Positions 53,932 through 62,728 of a DNA stretch of 64,000 nt are shown one piece after another. The stretch lies in contig NZ_CP131935.1 of NCBI RefSeq assembly GCF_030704305.1, positions 2,356,001-2,420,000 of the forward strand. The letters are read 5' to 3'. The notes under the pieces are model-generated. The model saw only the letters and a list, made by a program, of their open reading frames with translations. It was not told the DNA's origin and ran no database searches. The DNA is from Massilia sp. R2A-15. GTDB taxonomy: Bacteria; Pseudomonadota; Gammaproteobacteria; Burkholderiales; Burkholderiaceae_D. The position numbers and the translations under genes were made by a program. Numbering within the stretch: the stretch's first letter is position 1; the number at the start of each line of letters is the position of its first letter.

Positions 53932-56514
53932 ATGCCGGATCCCGCCCTGCAAGACGATGGCCTGAGCGAAGACGAAGCGCGCCGGCGCCTGCTCGCGGAC
54001 GGCGCCAACGAGCTGCCGCGCTCGCGCCCGCGCAGCGTGCTGCGGCTGCTGCGCGATATTGTGGCCGAACCGATGTTCCTGCTGCTGGTCGCCTGCGGCG
54101 CCGTGTACCTGGTGCTGGGCGACCGCGGCGAAGCGCTGATGCTGCTCGGCTTCGTGTTCATCGTCATGGCCATCACCTTTTTCCAGCAGCGACGCACCGA
54201 GCGCTCGCTGGAAGCCTTGCGCGACCTGTCCAGCCCCCGCGCGCTGGTGCTGCGAGATGGCCAGCAACGCCGCATCCCCGGCCGCGAACTGGTCTGCGGC
54301 GACATCGTGCTGCTGGCCGAGGGCGACCGCGTGCCGGCCGACGTGGTCCTGACCGAGGTGGCCAACCTGACGGTCGATGAATCCATGCTGACCGGTGAGT
54401 CGGAGCCGGTGCTCAAGCAGTCGCGAGGCGACGCGGCGTTTTCCGGCACGCTGGTCACGCAAGGCACGGCGCGCGCGCGCGTGACCGCCACCGGCGAGCG
54501 CAGCGCGCTGGGACGCATCGGCGCGTCGCTGTCTGCGCTGGGCGCCGAGAACACGCCGATCCAGGACGAGACGCGCGTCATCGTCAAGCGCGTCGCGCTC
54601 GGCGGCATGGCGCTGGCGGCCATCCTTGCGCTGGCGTGGTGGGCGCTGCGCGGCGACTGGCTGGGCGGCCTGCTGGCCGGGCTGACGCTGGCGATGGCGA
54701 TCCTGCCCGAGGAGCTTCCGGTCGTGCTGACGCTGTTCCTCGGCCTGGGCGCGTGGCGCCTGGCGCGCGAGCACGTGCTGGCGCACTCCATCCCCGCCAT
54801 CGAGCTGCTCGGCGCGGCAACCGTGCTGTGCGTGGACAAGACCGGCACGCTGACCGCCAACCGCATGGCGCTGCGCCGCCTGTGGAACGCGCAGGCAGAG
54901 TACGACGCGGCCCAAATTTCATGCGGCGGCGACAAACCCGGGGTCAGGTCCGCCGGACCTGCCCCCAGTCCTTCTGCGGCGGCGTTGCAGGAAGAGCTGC
55001 ACGGCCTGCTCGAATACGCCGTGCTGGCCAGCCACCGGCGCGCCTTCGATCCGATGGAGTCGGCCATCGGCGAAGCCGGCGCGCGCCTGCTGGCCGACAC
55101 CGAGCACCTGCACGCCGACTGGCGGCTGGTCGAGGACTATCCGCTGTCGCGCGAGATGCTGGCGATGTCGCGCGTGTGGGAGTCGCCCGACGAACAGGAG
55201 CTGATGATCGCCGCGAAAGGCGCGCCCGAAGCCATCGTGGACCTGTGCCACCTCGACGCCCAGGCGGCGCAGCGCATCGCCGCGCAAGTGGCCGCGATGG
55301 CCGCCGACGGCCTGCGCGTGCTTGGTGTGGCGCGCGCCACCTTTCCCGCCGCGCTGCGCCTGCCCGGCATCCAGCACGATTTCGAGTTCGCCTTTCTCGG
55401 CCTGGTCGGGCTGCAGGACCCGGTGCGGCCGGACGTGCCTCCGGCCATCGCCGAATGCCGCGACGCCGGCATCCGCGTGGTGATGATCACCGGCGACCAC
55501 CCGGCCACCGCGACGGCGATCGCGCGCGCGGCCGGCCTGGCGACGGACGGCGCTCCGGTGACCGGCGCCGAGCTCGATCTGCTCGACGACGCCGCGCTGG
55601 CCGCGCGGCTGGGGCACACGCATGTGTTCTGCCGCGTTCGGCCGGAGCAGAAGCTGCGGCTGGTGCAGGCCTTCCGCGCGCGCGGCGACATCGTGGCGAT
55701 GACCGGCGACGGCGTCAACGACGCGCCGGCGTTGAAGGCGGCCCACATCGGCGTGGCGATGGGCGCGCGCGGCACCGATGTCGCGCGCGAAGCGGCCGAC
55801 CTGGTGCTGGTCAACGACGATTTCGCCTCGCTGGTGCTGGCCGTGCGCCACGGCCGCCGCGTGTTCGCCAACCTGCGCAAGGCGATCGCCTTCGTCGTCG
55901 CGGTGCACGTGCCGATCGTCGGACTGTCGCTGGCGCCGGTGATGCTGGGCTGGCCGATGCTGCTGATGCCGGTGCACATCCTGTTCCTGCAACTGATCAT
56001 CGACCCGGCGTGCTCGGTGGTGTTCGAGGCCGAACCGATCGAGGCCGGCGCCATGAAGGCTGCGCCGCGCGCGGCCGACGCCCGCCTGTTCGACTGGGAG
56101 ATCCTGCTGCGCGGCCTGGCGCAAGGCGGCGGCCTGCTGCTTGCGCTGTTCGCCGTGCATGCGCTGGCGCTGCGCCACACCGGGTCCAACGACCTGGCGC
56201 GCGCGGTCACCTTCACCGCGCTGGTGCTGTCGAACATCGGCCTGATCCACGCCAACCGCCACTGGCAGTTCGGCGCCCGGACCGGCGAACGCGCGGCGGG
56301 CCTCAATCGCTACTTCAGCTGGATCGCCGGCGCGGCGCTCGCGCTGCTCCTCGCCGTGCTGTTCGTGGCGCCGCTGGCGCGCCTGTTTTCCTTCGGCCAG
56401 CCGGGATGGGAGTGGCTGCTCGCCGCGGCCGGCGTCGCCGCACTCGCCACCTGGTGGTTCCTCGCCGTCAAGCGGCTGCAGCAGCCGTTTCAGCACAGGC
56501 GGCCGCGGCATTGA
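53932..56514 (+). CDS. P2-like cation-transporting P-type ATPase
   Basis: An 860-residue ATPase. Seen: actuator TVDESMLTGESEPVLK, helix 4 motif MAILPEELPVVLTLFLG, phosphorylation loop VLCVDKTGTLTANR (Asp about 302), KGAPEAI, DPVRPDVPPAI, MITGDHPATATAIA, and VAMTGDGVNDAPALKAAHIG, then four C-terminal membrane helices. PEELP and the sequence order fit P2-type (calcium/manganese-like) pumps; the ion is not proven. Residues about 331-346 (GDKPGVRSAGPAPS) come from a family A repeat, an unusual in-frame insertion. Confidence 0.9.
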   Translation: MPDPALQDDGLSEDEARRRLLADGANELPRSRPRSVLRLLRDIVAEPMFLLLVACGAVYLVLGDRGEALMLLGFVFIVMAITFFQQRRTERSLEALRDLSSPRALVLRDGQQRRIPGRELVCGDIVLLAEGDRVPADVVLTEVANLTVDESMLTGESEPVLKQSRGDAAFSGTLVTQGTARARVTATGERSALGRIGASLSALGAENTPIQDETRVIVKRVALGGMALAAILALAWWALRGDWLGGLLAGLTLAMAILPEELPVVLTLFLGLGAWRLAREHVLAHSIPAIELLGAATVLCVDKTGTLTANRMALRRLWNAQAEYDAAQISCGGDKPGVRSAGPAPSPSAAALQEELHGLLEYAVLASHRRAFDPMESAIGEAGARLLADTEHLHADWRLVEDYPLSREMLAMSRVWESPDEQELMIAAKGAPEAIVDLCHLDAQAAQRIAAQVAAMAADGLRVLGVARATFPAALRLPGIQHDFEFAFLGLVGLQDPVRPDVPPAIAECRDAGIRVVMITGDHPATATAIARAAGLATDGAPVTGAELDLLDDAALAARLGHTHVFCRVRPEQKLRLVQAFRARGDIVAMTGDGVNDAPALKAAHIGVAMGARGTDVAREAADLVLVNDDFASLVLAVRHGRRVFANLRKAIAFVVAVHVPIVGLSLAPVMLGWPMLLMPVHILFLQLIIDPACSVVFEAEPIEAGAMKAAPRAADARLFDWEILLRGLAQGGGLLLALFAVHALALRHTGSNDLARAVTFTALVLSNIGLIHANRHWQFGARTGERAAGLNRYFSWIAGAALALLLAVLFVAPLARLFSFGQPGWEWLLAAAGVAALATWWFLAVKRLQQPFQHRRPRH
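54924..54966. repeat. Family A repeat inside the P-type ATPase coding sequence
   Basis: GCGGCGACAAACCC followed by the palindrome at 54940-54966 (GGGGTCAGGTCCGCC then GGACCTGCCCCC). The first 17 bases, CGGCGACAAACCCGGGG, also occur at the repeat near 61060. It lies in frame and keeps the reading frame open. Confidence 0.85.
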
Positions 56515-56628
56515 CCTTGTCGGATCGCCGCCACAGCTATCGTGCGGCGCGCGATCCCCGTACCGAAAAGGTCTAGTATGAAATCCGGGGGGCGCCGCGC
56601 CTGGCGCTTCACTTTCGGGAAGACTCCA

Positions 56629-58014
56629 ATGACAACGCCCGGAACTAGCACACTTCGCAACCTTGCGCAGCGCATCGGGTTCGCGCTGCTGTTGCTGCAG
56701 GCCTTGCTCTCCTCCGCGCATGCGATGCCGGTGTTCGCCCGCCAAACCGGCCAGCAATGCGCTACCTGCCACGCCGGCGGCCAGTTCCCGGAACTGACTC
56801 CATTCGGCCGCACCTTCAAGCTGACCGGCTACACGCTGGGCCAGCGCGCCGCCGTGCCGGTCGCGCTGATGGCGGTGGCCAGCTTCACCAGCACGAAGAA
56901 CACGGTCAGCGAGCAGCCATCGGTCGATTTCGCCAAGGACGCCGTCGCGCTGTTCCAGACCGGCAGCGTCCTGTTCGGCGGCAAAATCACCGACAAGCTC
57001 GGCCTGTTCGCCCAGGTCACCTACGACAACTACGCGAGCCAGGACCCGGTCACCTTGAAGTGGAAGGGCCATTCGCACGCCGACAACATCGACCTGCGCT
57101 ACGCGACCCGCTGGTCTCGCGGCGGCCATGACTGGGTTGGCGGAATCACGCTCAACAACAACCCCACCGTGTCCGACCTGTGGAACACCGCGCCGGCGTG
57201 GATCCAGTATGTGCCGACCGGATTCGGCTTCACCGGGCCTGCCGCGCAGCCGATCGTGGCGCAACTGGGACAGCAGGTGGCAGGCCTCGGCGCCTATACG
57301 CTGTGGGCCGACACGGTCTACGCGGAGCTGGCCGGCTACCAGACCACCCGCGGGCCGCTATCGATTCTCGCGGAAGGCAACCCGGTCGAGACGCGCCTGC
57401 GCGGCACCAGTCCGTACTACCGCGTGGCGCTGACGCATGACTGGGGCCGGCACAATGCCATGATCGGCTTGTTCGGGCTCCACGCCGACGTGTACCAGGA
57501 CCCGGCGATATCGGCCGGGCCCACCACGCGCTACCGGGACACGGGCATCGACGCCCAATACCAGTATCTCGGGGAGATGCACACGGCCACTGCGCAACTG
57601 AGCTACGTGCGCGAGCGCATCCGCGGCGGCGACCTTGCCGGCATTGCCAGCAATGCCTCCGATACGCTGCGCCAGTTGCGCATGAAGGGCAGCTACATCT
57701 ATCGCGCCAAACTCGGCGCCGGACTCACTTTCTTTAACACATCGGGGTCGGCCGACGACACCCTCTACCCCGGCCTGCAGGACGACGGCGCCGGCAACCT
57801 GACGCCGATCGCAATCAACGGCAGCCGCACAAACCGCCCCGACACCCGCGGCTGGATTCCCGAAGTGTTCTGGACACCCGAACAGCACGTGCGGATCGGG
57901 GCGCAATATTTTCGGTTCACCCGCTACAATGGCGCGTCCACCAATTACGACGGCGCCGGCCGCAATGCCGCCGGCAACAACACGCTGTTCGTCTACCTGT
58001 GGGCTGCCTACTGA
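56629..58014 (+). CDS. Outer-membrane porin-like protein with one c-type heme motif
   Basis: A 461-residue exported protein; ATG at 56629 chosen from GGGAAGACTCCA. After the signal peptide (ends near AHA) comes RQTGQQCATCHAGGQFPEL, a single CxxCH, then about 370 residues of alternating strands ending FVYLWAAY with C-terminal aromatic residues, suggesting a beta-barrel (GKITDKLGLFAQVTYDNY; RYATRWSRGGHDWVGGITL). Together this resembles a heme-bearing outer-membrane conduit. A cytochrome b561 gene follows 54 bases later. Confidence 0.75.
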   Translation: MTTPGTSTLRNLAQRIGFALLLLQALLSSAHAMPVFARQTGQQCATCHAGGQFPELTPFGRTFKLTGYTLGQRAAVPVALMAVASFTSTKNTVSEQPSVDFAKDAVALFQTGSVLFGGKITDKLGLFAQVTYDNYASQDPVTLKWKGHSHADNIDLRYATRWSRGGHDWVGGITLNNNPTVSDLWNTAPAWIQYVPTGFGFTGPAAQPIVAQLGQQVAGLGAYTLWADTVYAELAGYQTTRGPLSILAEGNPVETRLRGTSPYYRVALTHDWGRHNAMIGLFGLHADVYQDPAISAGPTTRYRDTGIDAQYQYLGEMHTATAQLSYVRERIRGGDLAGIASNASDTLRQLRMKGSYIYRAKLGAGLTFFNTSGSADDTLYPGLQDDGAGNLTPIAINGSRTNRPDTRGWIPEVFWTPEQHVRIGAQYFRFTRYNGASTNYDGAGRNAAGNNTLFVYLWAAY

Positions 58015-58068
58015 CGATGCCGTAGCGCCTGAAGGGCTGCGGGCAACCACCTTTTTTGGAGCGCTTGC

Positions 58069-58632
58069 ATGCAGATCCCGGTGAACGAGCGTTACGGCGC
58101 GATGGCCCAAACCTTCCACTGGCTCACCGCAATCCTGGTGCTTGCCGCCTTCATCCTCGGCCCGGGTGGCGACGAGCTGCGCGTGTATCAGCCGGGGCGC
58201 GACGCCGGCCGCCAGCTTCACGAAACGCTGGGCCTGTGCGTGTTCGTGCTCGCCCTGCTGCGCATGGTTTGGCGCGCGGTGGCGCCGCGGCCGCAGCCGG
58301 TTCCGGTGGCAAAGTGGATGGGCGTGGCGGCGGCGCTGGTGCAGTACGCGCTGTACGTGCTGCTGTTCGCGCTGCCGCTGACGGCGATTGCGGGCGCCTG
58401 GCTCGAAGGCCATCCGCTCACTTTGCTGGGCGGCCTGCAGATCGCCCCGCCCTTCGCGCCATCGCACGGCATCGGCGAGGTGCTCGCCGAAACGCACGGC
58501 TGGCTGGGCGATGCGATCATGTGGCTCGCCGGGCTGCACGCCGGCGCCGCGCTATACCATCACTTCATTGCCGGGGACGGCGTGCTGGTATCGATGCTGC
58601 CGCGCTGGCTGCCGCTGCGGCCGAAACGTTAG
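58069..58632 (+). CDS. Cytochrome b561 family protein
   Basis: A 187-residue membrane protein with four helices and heme-ligand His in helix regions: AMAQTFHWLTAILVLAAF, LHETLGLCVFVLALLRM, AETHGWLGDAIMWLAGLHAG, and LYHHFIAGDG. This is the CybB/b561 pattern for a quinol- or superoxide-linked cytochrome. With the preceding heme-porin it could pass electrons from quinol to the outer membrane. Confidence 0.88.
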   Translation: MQIPVNERYGAMAQTFHWLTAILVLAAFILGPGGDELRVYQPGRDAGRQLHETLGLCVFVLALLRMVWRAVAPRPQPVPVAKWMGVAAALVQYALYVLLFALPLTAIAGAWLEGHPLTLLGGLQIAPPFAPSHGIGEVLAETHGWLGDAIMWLAGLHAGAALYHHFIAGDGVLVSMLPRWLPLRPKR

Positions 58633-58640
58633 GACTCGCT

Positions 58641-58973
58641 TCATTGCGCATGCGTCATCGCCCACAGCGTCGACGCGCGCTTGCCCGTTCCGCAGTAGGC
58701 CAGGATGGGCTTGGGCAAATCGGCCAGCAGCGCCGCGAACAGCCTGACATCGGCTTGCGAAATGGCGCCGGCGACCACCGGCAGGTGCTGCGTCCGCAGC
58801 CCCAGCTCGCGTGCCTGCGCCGCGATCAGCGCGAACGCCGGCTGGCCGGCCGCCTCGCCATCCGGCCGGACGCAGACGATGCTGCGAAAGCCGCGGCCGC
58901 GGCAATCGGCCAGGTCTTCAGGGTTGAGCTGCGCCGATACCGACAGCGCGTCGGTCAGTTGGTCGATCTTCAT
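58641..58973 (-). CDS. TIGR01244/DUF442 sulfur-transferase-like phosphatase domain protein
   Basis: A 110-residue stand-alone version of the domain also found at the N-terminus of Blh-type proteins. Signature: PILAYCGTGKRASTLWAM, a CxxGxR-type catalytic loop as in protein-tyrosine-phosphatase-like and sulfur-transferring folds. It is transcribed divergently from the arsR-like bigR gene across an AT-rich palindrome, so it is probably in the same regulon. Confidence 0.8.
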   Translation of the reverse strand: MKIDQLTDALSVSAQLNPEDLADCRGRGFRSIVCVRPDGEAAGQPAFALIAAQARELGLRTQHLPVVAGAISQADVRLFAALLADLPKPILAYCGTGKRASTLWAMTHAQ

Positions 58974-59010
58974 ACCGGTTCCTCTCCATTGATCGTTGGG
59001 CTTCGCCGAC

Positions 59011-59030
59011 ATTATATTTGAAAATATAAT
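59011..59030. promoter_or_regulatory. BigR-type operator (AT-rich palindrome)
   Basis: ATTATATTTGAAAATATAAT is a perfect 9-base inverted repeat with a GA centre, in the 99-base divergent gap. A weaker half-site, ATATAAT, follows at 59039. BigR/SqrR-like ArsR proteins bind AT-rich palindromes at such positions, so it probably controls both directions. Confidence 0.8.
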
Positions 59031-59072
59031 GTAATGACATATAATGAAAAAATTCTCCGATCCGGGCGCGCC

Positions 59073-59408
59073 ATGACCACAGATTCCGAACCATTCGACC
59101 CCGCCGCCATGCAGGCTGCGGCCGCGCAGGCTTGCGGCTTGCTGAAGGTGCTGGCCAATCCGGACCGGCTGCTGCTGCTGTGCCAGCTGGCGCAGGGAGA
59201 ACTGCCGGTCGGCCAGCTGGAAGCGCTGACCGGCATCCGCCAGCCCACCCTGTCCCAGCAACTGGGCGTGCTGCGCGAAGAGGGACTGGTCCACACCCGG
59301 CGCGAAGGCAAGCAGATTTTCTATAGCGTCGCCAGCGCCGAGGCGATGCAGGTCCTGCAAGTGCTCTATGCGCTGTACTGCCCACCCACCAAAAGGAGCA
59401 AGCCATGA
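59073..59408 (+). CDS. bigR: ArsR-family persulfide-responsive repressor, BigR/SqrR-like
   Basis: A 111-residue winged-helix repressor: LKVLANPDRLLLLCQLAQGE, SQQLGVLREEGLVHTRREG recognition region, and QVLYALYCPPTK. Cys37 and Cys103 are 66 residues apart, the same spacing as the redox Cys pair of BigR, and a third is Cys21. Persulfidation of such a pair releases DNA. Its stop overlaps the next gene (ATGA). Confidence 0.88.
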   Translation: MTTDSEPFDPAAMQAAAAQACGLLKVLANPDRLLLLCQLAQGELPVGQLEALTGIRQPTLSQQLGVLREEGLVHTRREGKQIFYSVASAEAMQVLQVLYALYCPPTKRSKP

Positions 59409-59833
59409 TCGACTGGAACCACTTCACGCCCTGGGCGTCGCTGGCCGGCGGCGCGCTGATCGGCCTCGCCGCCGCGCTGTTCATCCTGTTCAACGGCCGC
59501 ATCGCCGGCATCAGCGGGATCCTCGGCGGCCTGCTGCGCCCGCGCCCCGGCGACGTCGCGTGGCGCCTCGCCTTTATCGGCGGCCTTGCCGCGGCGCCGC
59601 TGGCCTGGTCGCTCGCCGCGCCGCTGCCGCAGGTGCAAATCGACGCCGGCCCGGCCGCGCTGATTGCCGCCGGATTGCTGGTGGGCGTCGGCACCCGCTA
59701 CGGATCGGGCTGCACCAGCGGCCACGGCGTGTGCGGCGTCTCGCGCCTGTCGCCGCGTTCGCTGGCCGCCACCGGCGCCTTCATGCTGGCCGGCTTCATC
59801 ACGGTATTCGTCGTCCGCCACCTGCTCGCTTAA
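59405..59833 (+). CDS. YeeE/YedE-family transporter subunit, PmpA-like
   Basis: A 142-residue membrane protein: [31 protein letters not shown] and [20 protein letters not shown], the YeeE/YedE signature with a conserved Cys thought to move a sulfur-containing solute. Half-size; it pairs with the next gene. The ATGA overlap with bigR and a 10-base gap to the partner support one operon. Confidence 0.88.
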   Translation: MIDWNHFTPWASLAGGALIGLAAALFILFNGRIAGISGILGGLLRPRPGDVAWRLAFIGGLAAAPLAWSLAAPLPQVQIDAGPAALIAAGLLVGVGTRYGSGCTSGHGVCGVSRLSPRSLAATGAFMLAGFITVFVVRHLLA

Positions 59834-59843
59834 GGAGAACACC

Positions 59844-60278
59844 ATGCACCTCATCGTTGCGGCCTTCGTCGGCCTGCTGTTCGGCATCGGCCTGATCGTC
59901 TCAGGAATGACCGATCCGGCCAGGGTGATCGGCTTTCTCGACCTGGCCGGCGCCTGGAATCCGTCGCTGGCGCTGGTCATGGCCGGTGCGATCGCCATCG
60001 GCGCCGTCGCATTTCGCGTCGCCGGCGCGCGCACCGACTCCCTGCTTGGCCATCCGATGCGGCTGCCGGCGGCGTCCGCCATCGACCGCCGCCTGGTGCT
60101 GGGCAGCCTGGTGTTCGGCGCCGGCTGGGGACTGGCCGGCTTCTGCCCCGGCCCCGCCCTCGCCTCGCTCGCTGCCGGAAGCGTCAAGCCGCTGATCTTC
60201 ACTGCGGCGATGGTGGCCGGCATGGGAGTCTTCGAGCTGTTCGAGCGACTGGCCGCGCGCCGGAGCCAAGCGGCGTAG
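59844..60278 (+). CDS. YeeE/YedE-family transporter subunit, PmpB-like (DUF6691)
   Basis: A 144-residue partner of the preceding gene, starting at 59844 after [32 protein letters not shown] and [19 protein letters not shown] are diagnostic, again with a conserved Cys. The pair resembles PmpAB, proposed to move sulfur species and often found with BigR. It ends 67 bases before the persulfide dioxygenase gene. Confidence 0.88.
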   Translation: MHLIVAAFVGLLFGIGLIVSGMTDPARVIGFLDLAGAWNPSLALVMAGAIAIGAVAFRVAGARTDSLLGHPMRLPAASAIDRRLVLGSLVFGAGWGLAGFCPGPALASLAAGSVKPLIFTAAMVAGMGVFELFERLAARRSQAA

Positions 60279-60345
60279 AGGCGCGCTGGCCGGCCGGCTG
60301 GCCACTTGATATCATCGCGAAGTCGCTAATAGAAGAACCCATGAC

Positions 60346-61047
60346 ATGAACATCAATCCCATCCAGCTGTTCGACGCCGCGTCGTCGACCTTCACCTATA
60401 TTTTGTCGGCGCCGGGCGACAGCGCGGCGGTGATCATCGACCCGGTCGACCACCACTGGCGGCGCGACCTCGACCACCTGAAGCGGCTGGGCCTGGACCT
60501 GGCCTACATCCTCGAGACCCATGCGCACGCCGACCACGTGACCTCGGCCGGCCGGCTGCGCGATCTGACCGGCGCCAAGGCGGCGGTGCCGTCGGGCTGC
60601 GGCATCGCGCCGGCCGAAGTGCAGCTGGCCGACGGCGACGTGATCCGCTTCGGTAACGGCGAGCAGATCCTGGTGCTGCACACGCCCGGGCATACGGCCG
60701 GCAGCATGAGCTACGTCTGGCGCGGCAATGTGTTCACCGGCGATACGCTGCTGATCGACGGCTGCGGCCGCACCGATTTCCAGAGCGGCAGCGCCGAGGA
60801 TCTGTACGACAGCGCGATGAACAAGCTGTTCGTGCTGCCCGACGCCACCAGGGTGTGGCCGGCGCACGATTACAAGGGACAGTCGGTGTCGACCATCGGC
60901 TGGGAGAAGCGCCACAACGCACGGCTGGCAAATCGCAGCAAGCAGGAGTTCGTGCAGCTGATGGCGGCGCTGGATTTGCCGCGGCCGAAGCTGATGGACA
61001 TCGCCGTGCCGGCCAACCAGAACCTCGGGCTGCCGCACGGCGGGTAG
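60346..61047 (+). CDS. blh: MBL-fold persulfide dioxygenase, Blh/ETHE1-like
   Basis: A 233-residue metallo-beta-lactamase-fold enzyme. Motifs: AYILETHAHADHVTSAGRL (THxHxDH), LHTPGHTAGSMSYVW, FTGDTLLIDGCGRTDFQ and VWPAHDYKGQSVSTIG. These match ETHE1-type iron dioxygenases that oxidise glutathione persulfide to sulfite. Together with bigR, pmpAB and the DUF442 protein this completes a sulfide-detoxification unit; no rhodanese domain or SQR gene is fused or adjacent. Confidence 0.88.
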   Translation: MNINPIQLFDAASSTFTYILSAPGDSAAVIIDPVDHHWRRDLDHLKRLGLDLAYILETHAHADHVTSAGRLRDLTGAKAAVPSGCGIAPAEVQLADGDVIRFGNGEQILVLHTPGHTAGSMSYVWRGNVFTGDTLLIDGCGRTDFQSGSAEDLYDSAMNKLFVLPDATRVWPAHDYKGQSVSTIGWEKRHNARLANRSKQEFVQLMAALDLPRPKLMDIAVPANQNLGLPHGG

Positions 61048-61071
61048 CGAGCTCCCGCGCCGGCGACAAAC

Positions 61072-61232
61072 CCGGGGACTCGGCGTCCCCGTCGCTCCGC
61101 CGGACCTGACCCCAGTCCCTGGTCCGCGGCGCGTGAAAAAAAGGGGTCTGGTTCTGCGAACCTGACCCCATTTTGTGCGCGATCCTGAAAATGGGGACTA
61201 GGCGTCCCCGTCGCTCCGCAGAACCAGACCCC
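61072..61232. repeat. Family A repeat, triple array with GGGGAC variants
   Basis: Three units: 61072-61113 (GGGGACTCGGCGTCCCC plus half palindrome), 61143-61169 (GGGGTCTGGTTCTGCGAACC), and 61193-61232 (GGGGACTAGGCGTCCCC form). The middle core has changed on both arms, GGTTC/GAACC, so the pairing is kept. It lies between convergent genes. Confidence 0.88.
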
Positions 61233-61236
61233 GGCT

Positions 61237-62586
61237 TTATTTAATTTCCAGCGCCCGGTTCAGGCTCAGCGCCGCCAGCGAGCACACCGCGCCCGACAGC
61301 AGGTACAGGCCGACATACACCAGGCCGAACTTGGCCGCCAGCGCCAGCGCCACCAGCGGCGCAAAGCCCGCGCCCACCAGCCACGACAGGTCGGAGGTGT
61401 AGGCCGCGCCGGTATAGCGGTAACGCGCCGGGAAATTCGCCGTCACGGCGCCGGCCGCCTGGCCGTACGACAGCCCCAGCAGCGCAAAGCCGACCAGGAT
61501 GAAGGTGTTCTGCCCGGCGTCGCCGCTGTTGATCAGCGAAGGCACGAAGAAACTGAACACCGCGATCAGGGCCGCCAGCGTGCCCAGCGTGTTGCGGCGC
61601 CCCAGCTTGTCCGCGATCAGGCCCGACAGGACGATGCCCACGCCGGCAATGGCCGCGCCGTAGATCTGGATTTCGAGGAAGCCGGTCACCGAGCGCGCCG
61701 AATACAGCCGGATCCAAGACAGCGGGAACACCGTGACGACGTGGAACAGCGCATAGCTGGCCAGCGCGGCCAGCGCGCCAATGATCACGTTGCGGCCCTG
61801 GTTGCGGGTCATTTCGCCGAACGGGGTCGGCTCGAGTTCGCGTTCTTCGAGCAGGTGCGCATATTCATTAGTGGAGATCAGGCGCAGGCGGGCGAACAGC
61901 GCCACCACGTTGATGGCGAAGGCGACGTAGAACGGGTAGCGCCAGCCCCACGCCAGGAAGTCGGAAGCGCTGGTGTCGGACAGCAGATACCAGAACACGC
62001 TTGCGGCGATAATGAATCCCACCGGTGCGCCGAGCTGGCCCAACATCGCGTACCATCCACGACGGTTCTCAGGCGCATTCAGGGCGAGCAGCGACGGCAA
62101 GCCATCCCACGAACCGCCCAGTGCCAGGCCCTGCCCGACACGCAGCAGGGCGAGCAGCAGGATGGCTTTGGTGCCGAGGGTGGCGTAAGTAGGCAGGAAT
62201 GCAATGCCGGCAGTCGAAATTCCGAGCAGGAACAGCGCGATGGTCAGCTTCACCTCGCGACCGTAGCGGCGCTGGATTGCCATGGAGATCGCCGTGCCGA
62301 TCGGTCGTGCAATAAAGGCAAGCGAAAAGATCGCGAACGCATACAAGGTGCCGGTCAGGCTGTCGACGAAGGGGAAAAATACCGACGGGAACACCAGCAC
62401 CGACGCGATCGCGTAGACGAAGAAGTCGAAATATTCCGAGGCGCGCCCGATGACGACGCCGACGGCGATTTCGGCCGGATCGATCGCGGAGTGATCCGCA
62501 TTGATCCTGCGTGTATCGTCGTAGATCGTCGGGAAGTCGTGGGGAACTCCGGAGGATGGGATGTGTGTGCCAGTCATACGATGCAT
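61237..62586 (-). CDS. MHS-family major facilitator symporter
   Basis: A 449-residue MFS protein with 12 hydrophobic segments, of the metabolite:H+ symporter type (KgtP/ShiA-like): VVIGRASEYFDFFVYAIASV, SLAFIARPIGTAISMAIQRR, LRVGQGLALGGSWDGLPSLL, and IADKLGRRNTLGTLAAL. It probably takes up an organic acid; the substrate is not predictable. It is divergent from cyoA with a 142-base gap. Confidence 0.88.
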   Translation of the reverse strand: MHRMTGTHIPSSGVPHDFPTIYDDTRRINADHSAIDPAEIAVGVVIGRASEYFDFFVYAIASVLVFPSVFFPFVDSLTGTLYAFAIFSLAFIARPIGTAISMAIQRRYGREVKLTIALFLLGISTAGIAFLPTYATLGTKAILLLALLRVGQGLALGGSWDGLPSLLALNAPENRRGWYAMLGQLGAPVGFIIAASVFWYLLSDTSASDFLAWGWRYPFYVAFAINVVALFARLRLISTNEYAHLLEERELEPTPFGEMTRNQGRNVIIGALAALASYALFHVVTVFPLSWIRLYSARSVTGFLEIQIYGAAIAGVGIVLSGLIADKLGRRNTLGTLAALIAVFSFFVPSLINSGDAGQNTFILVGFALLGLSYGQAAGAVTANFPARYRYTGAAYTSDLSWLVGAGFAPLVALALAAKFGLVYVGLYLLSGAVCSLAALSLNRALEIK

Positions 62587-62648
62587 CTCCTACTTTGTTA
62601 TATGTGGTTCTTACGCCTCAAGCTTATCGCAAGGCCAACCGCAGGGTA

Positions 62649-62685
62649 GGACAATTTGTCCAATCGTGCGGTGGACCCGGACAAT
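62649..62685. promoter_or_regulatory. Possible operator in the MFS-cyoA divergent gap
   Basis: GGACAATTTGTCC (62649-62661) is a perfect 13-base palindrome. The half-site GGACAAT recurs at 62679, exactly 30 bases (about three turns) from the first. This is suggestive of a regulator site for cyo or the transporter; no matching factor is known to me. Confidence 0.4.
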
Positions 62686-62728
62686 ATAAACTAACAAGCT
62701 CCCGCCTACTACGATCGCAATTTATCGC

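Noticed and set aside
54922..54984. 10-base direct repeat TGCGGCGGCG flanking the repeat inside the ATPase gene, as a target-site duplication
   Set aside because: GCGGCGACAA is part of the repeat unit at other loci (61060, 11760 on the opposite strand), and the 53-base interval is not a multiple of three, so it is not a simple duplication.
62656..62690. A sigma-70 promoter (TTGTCC and TATAAA) for cyoA
   Set aside because: Spacing is 23 bases, outside the workable range, and no better pair was found.
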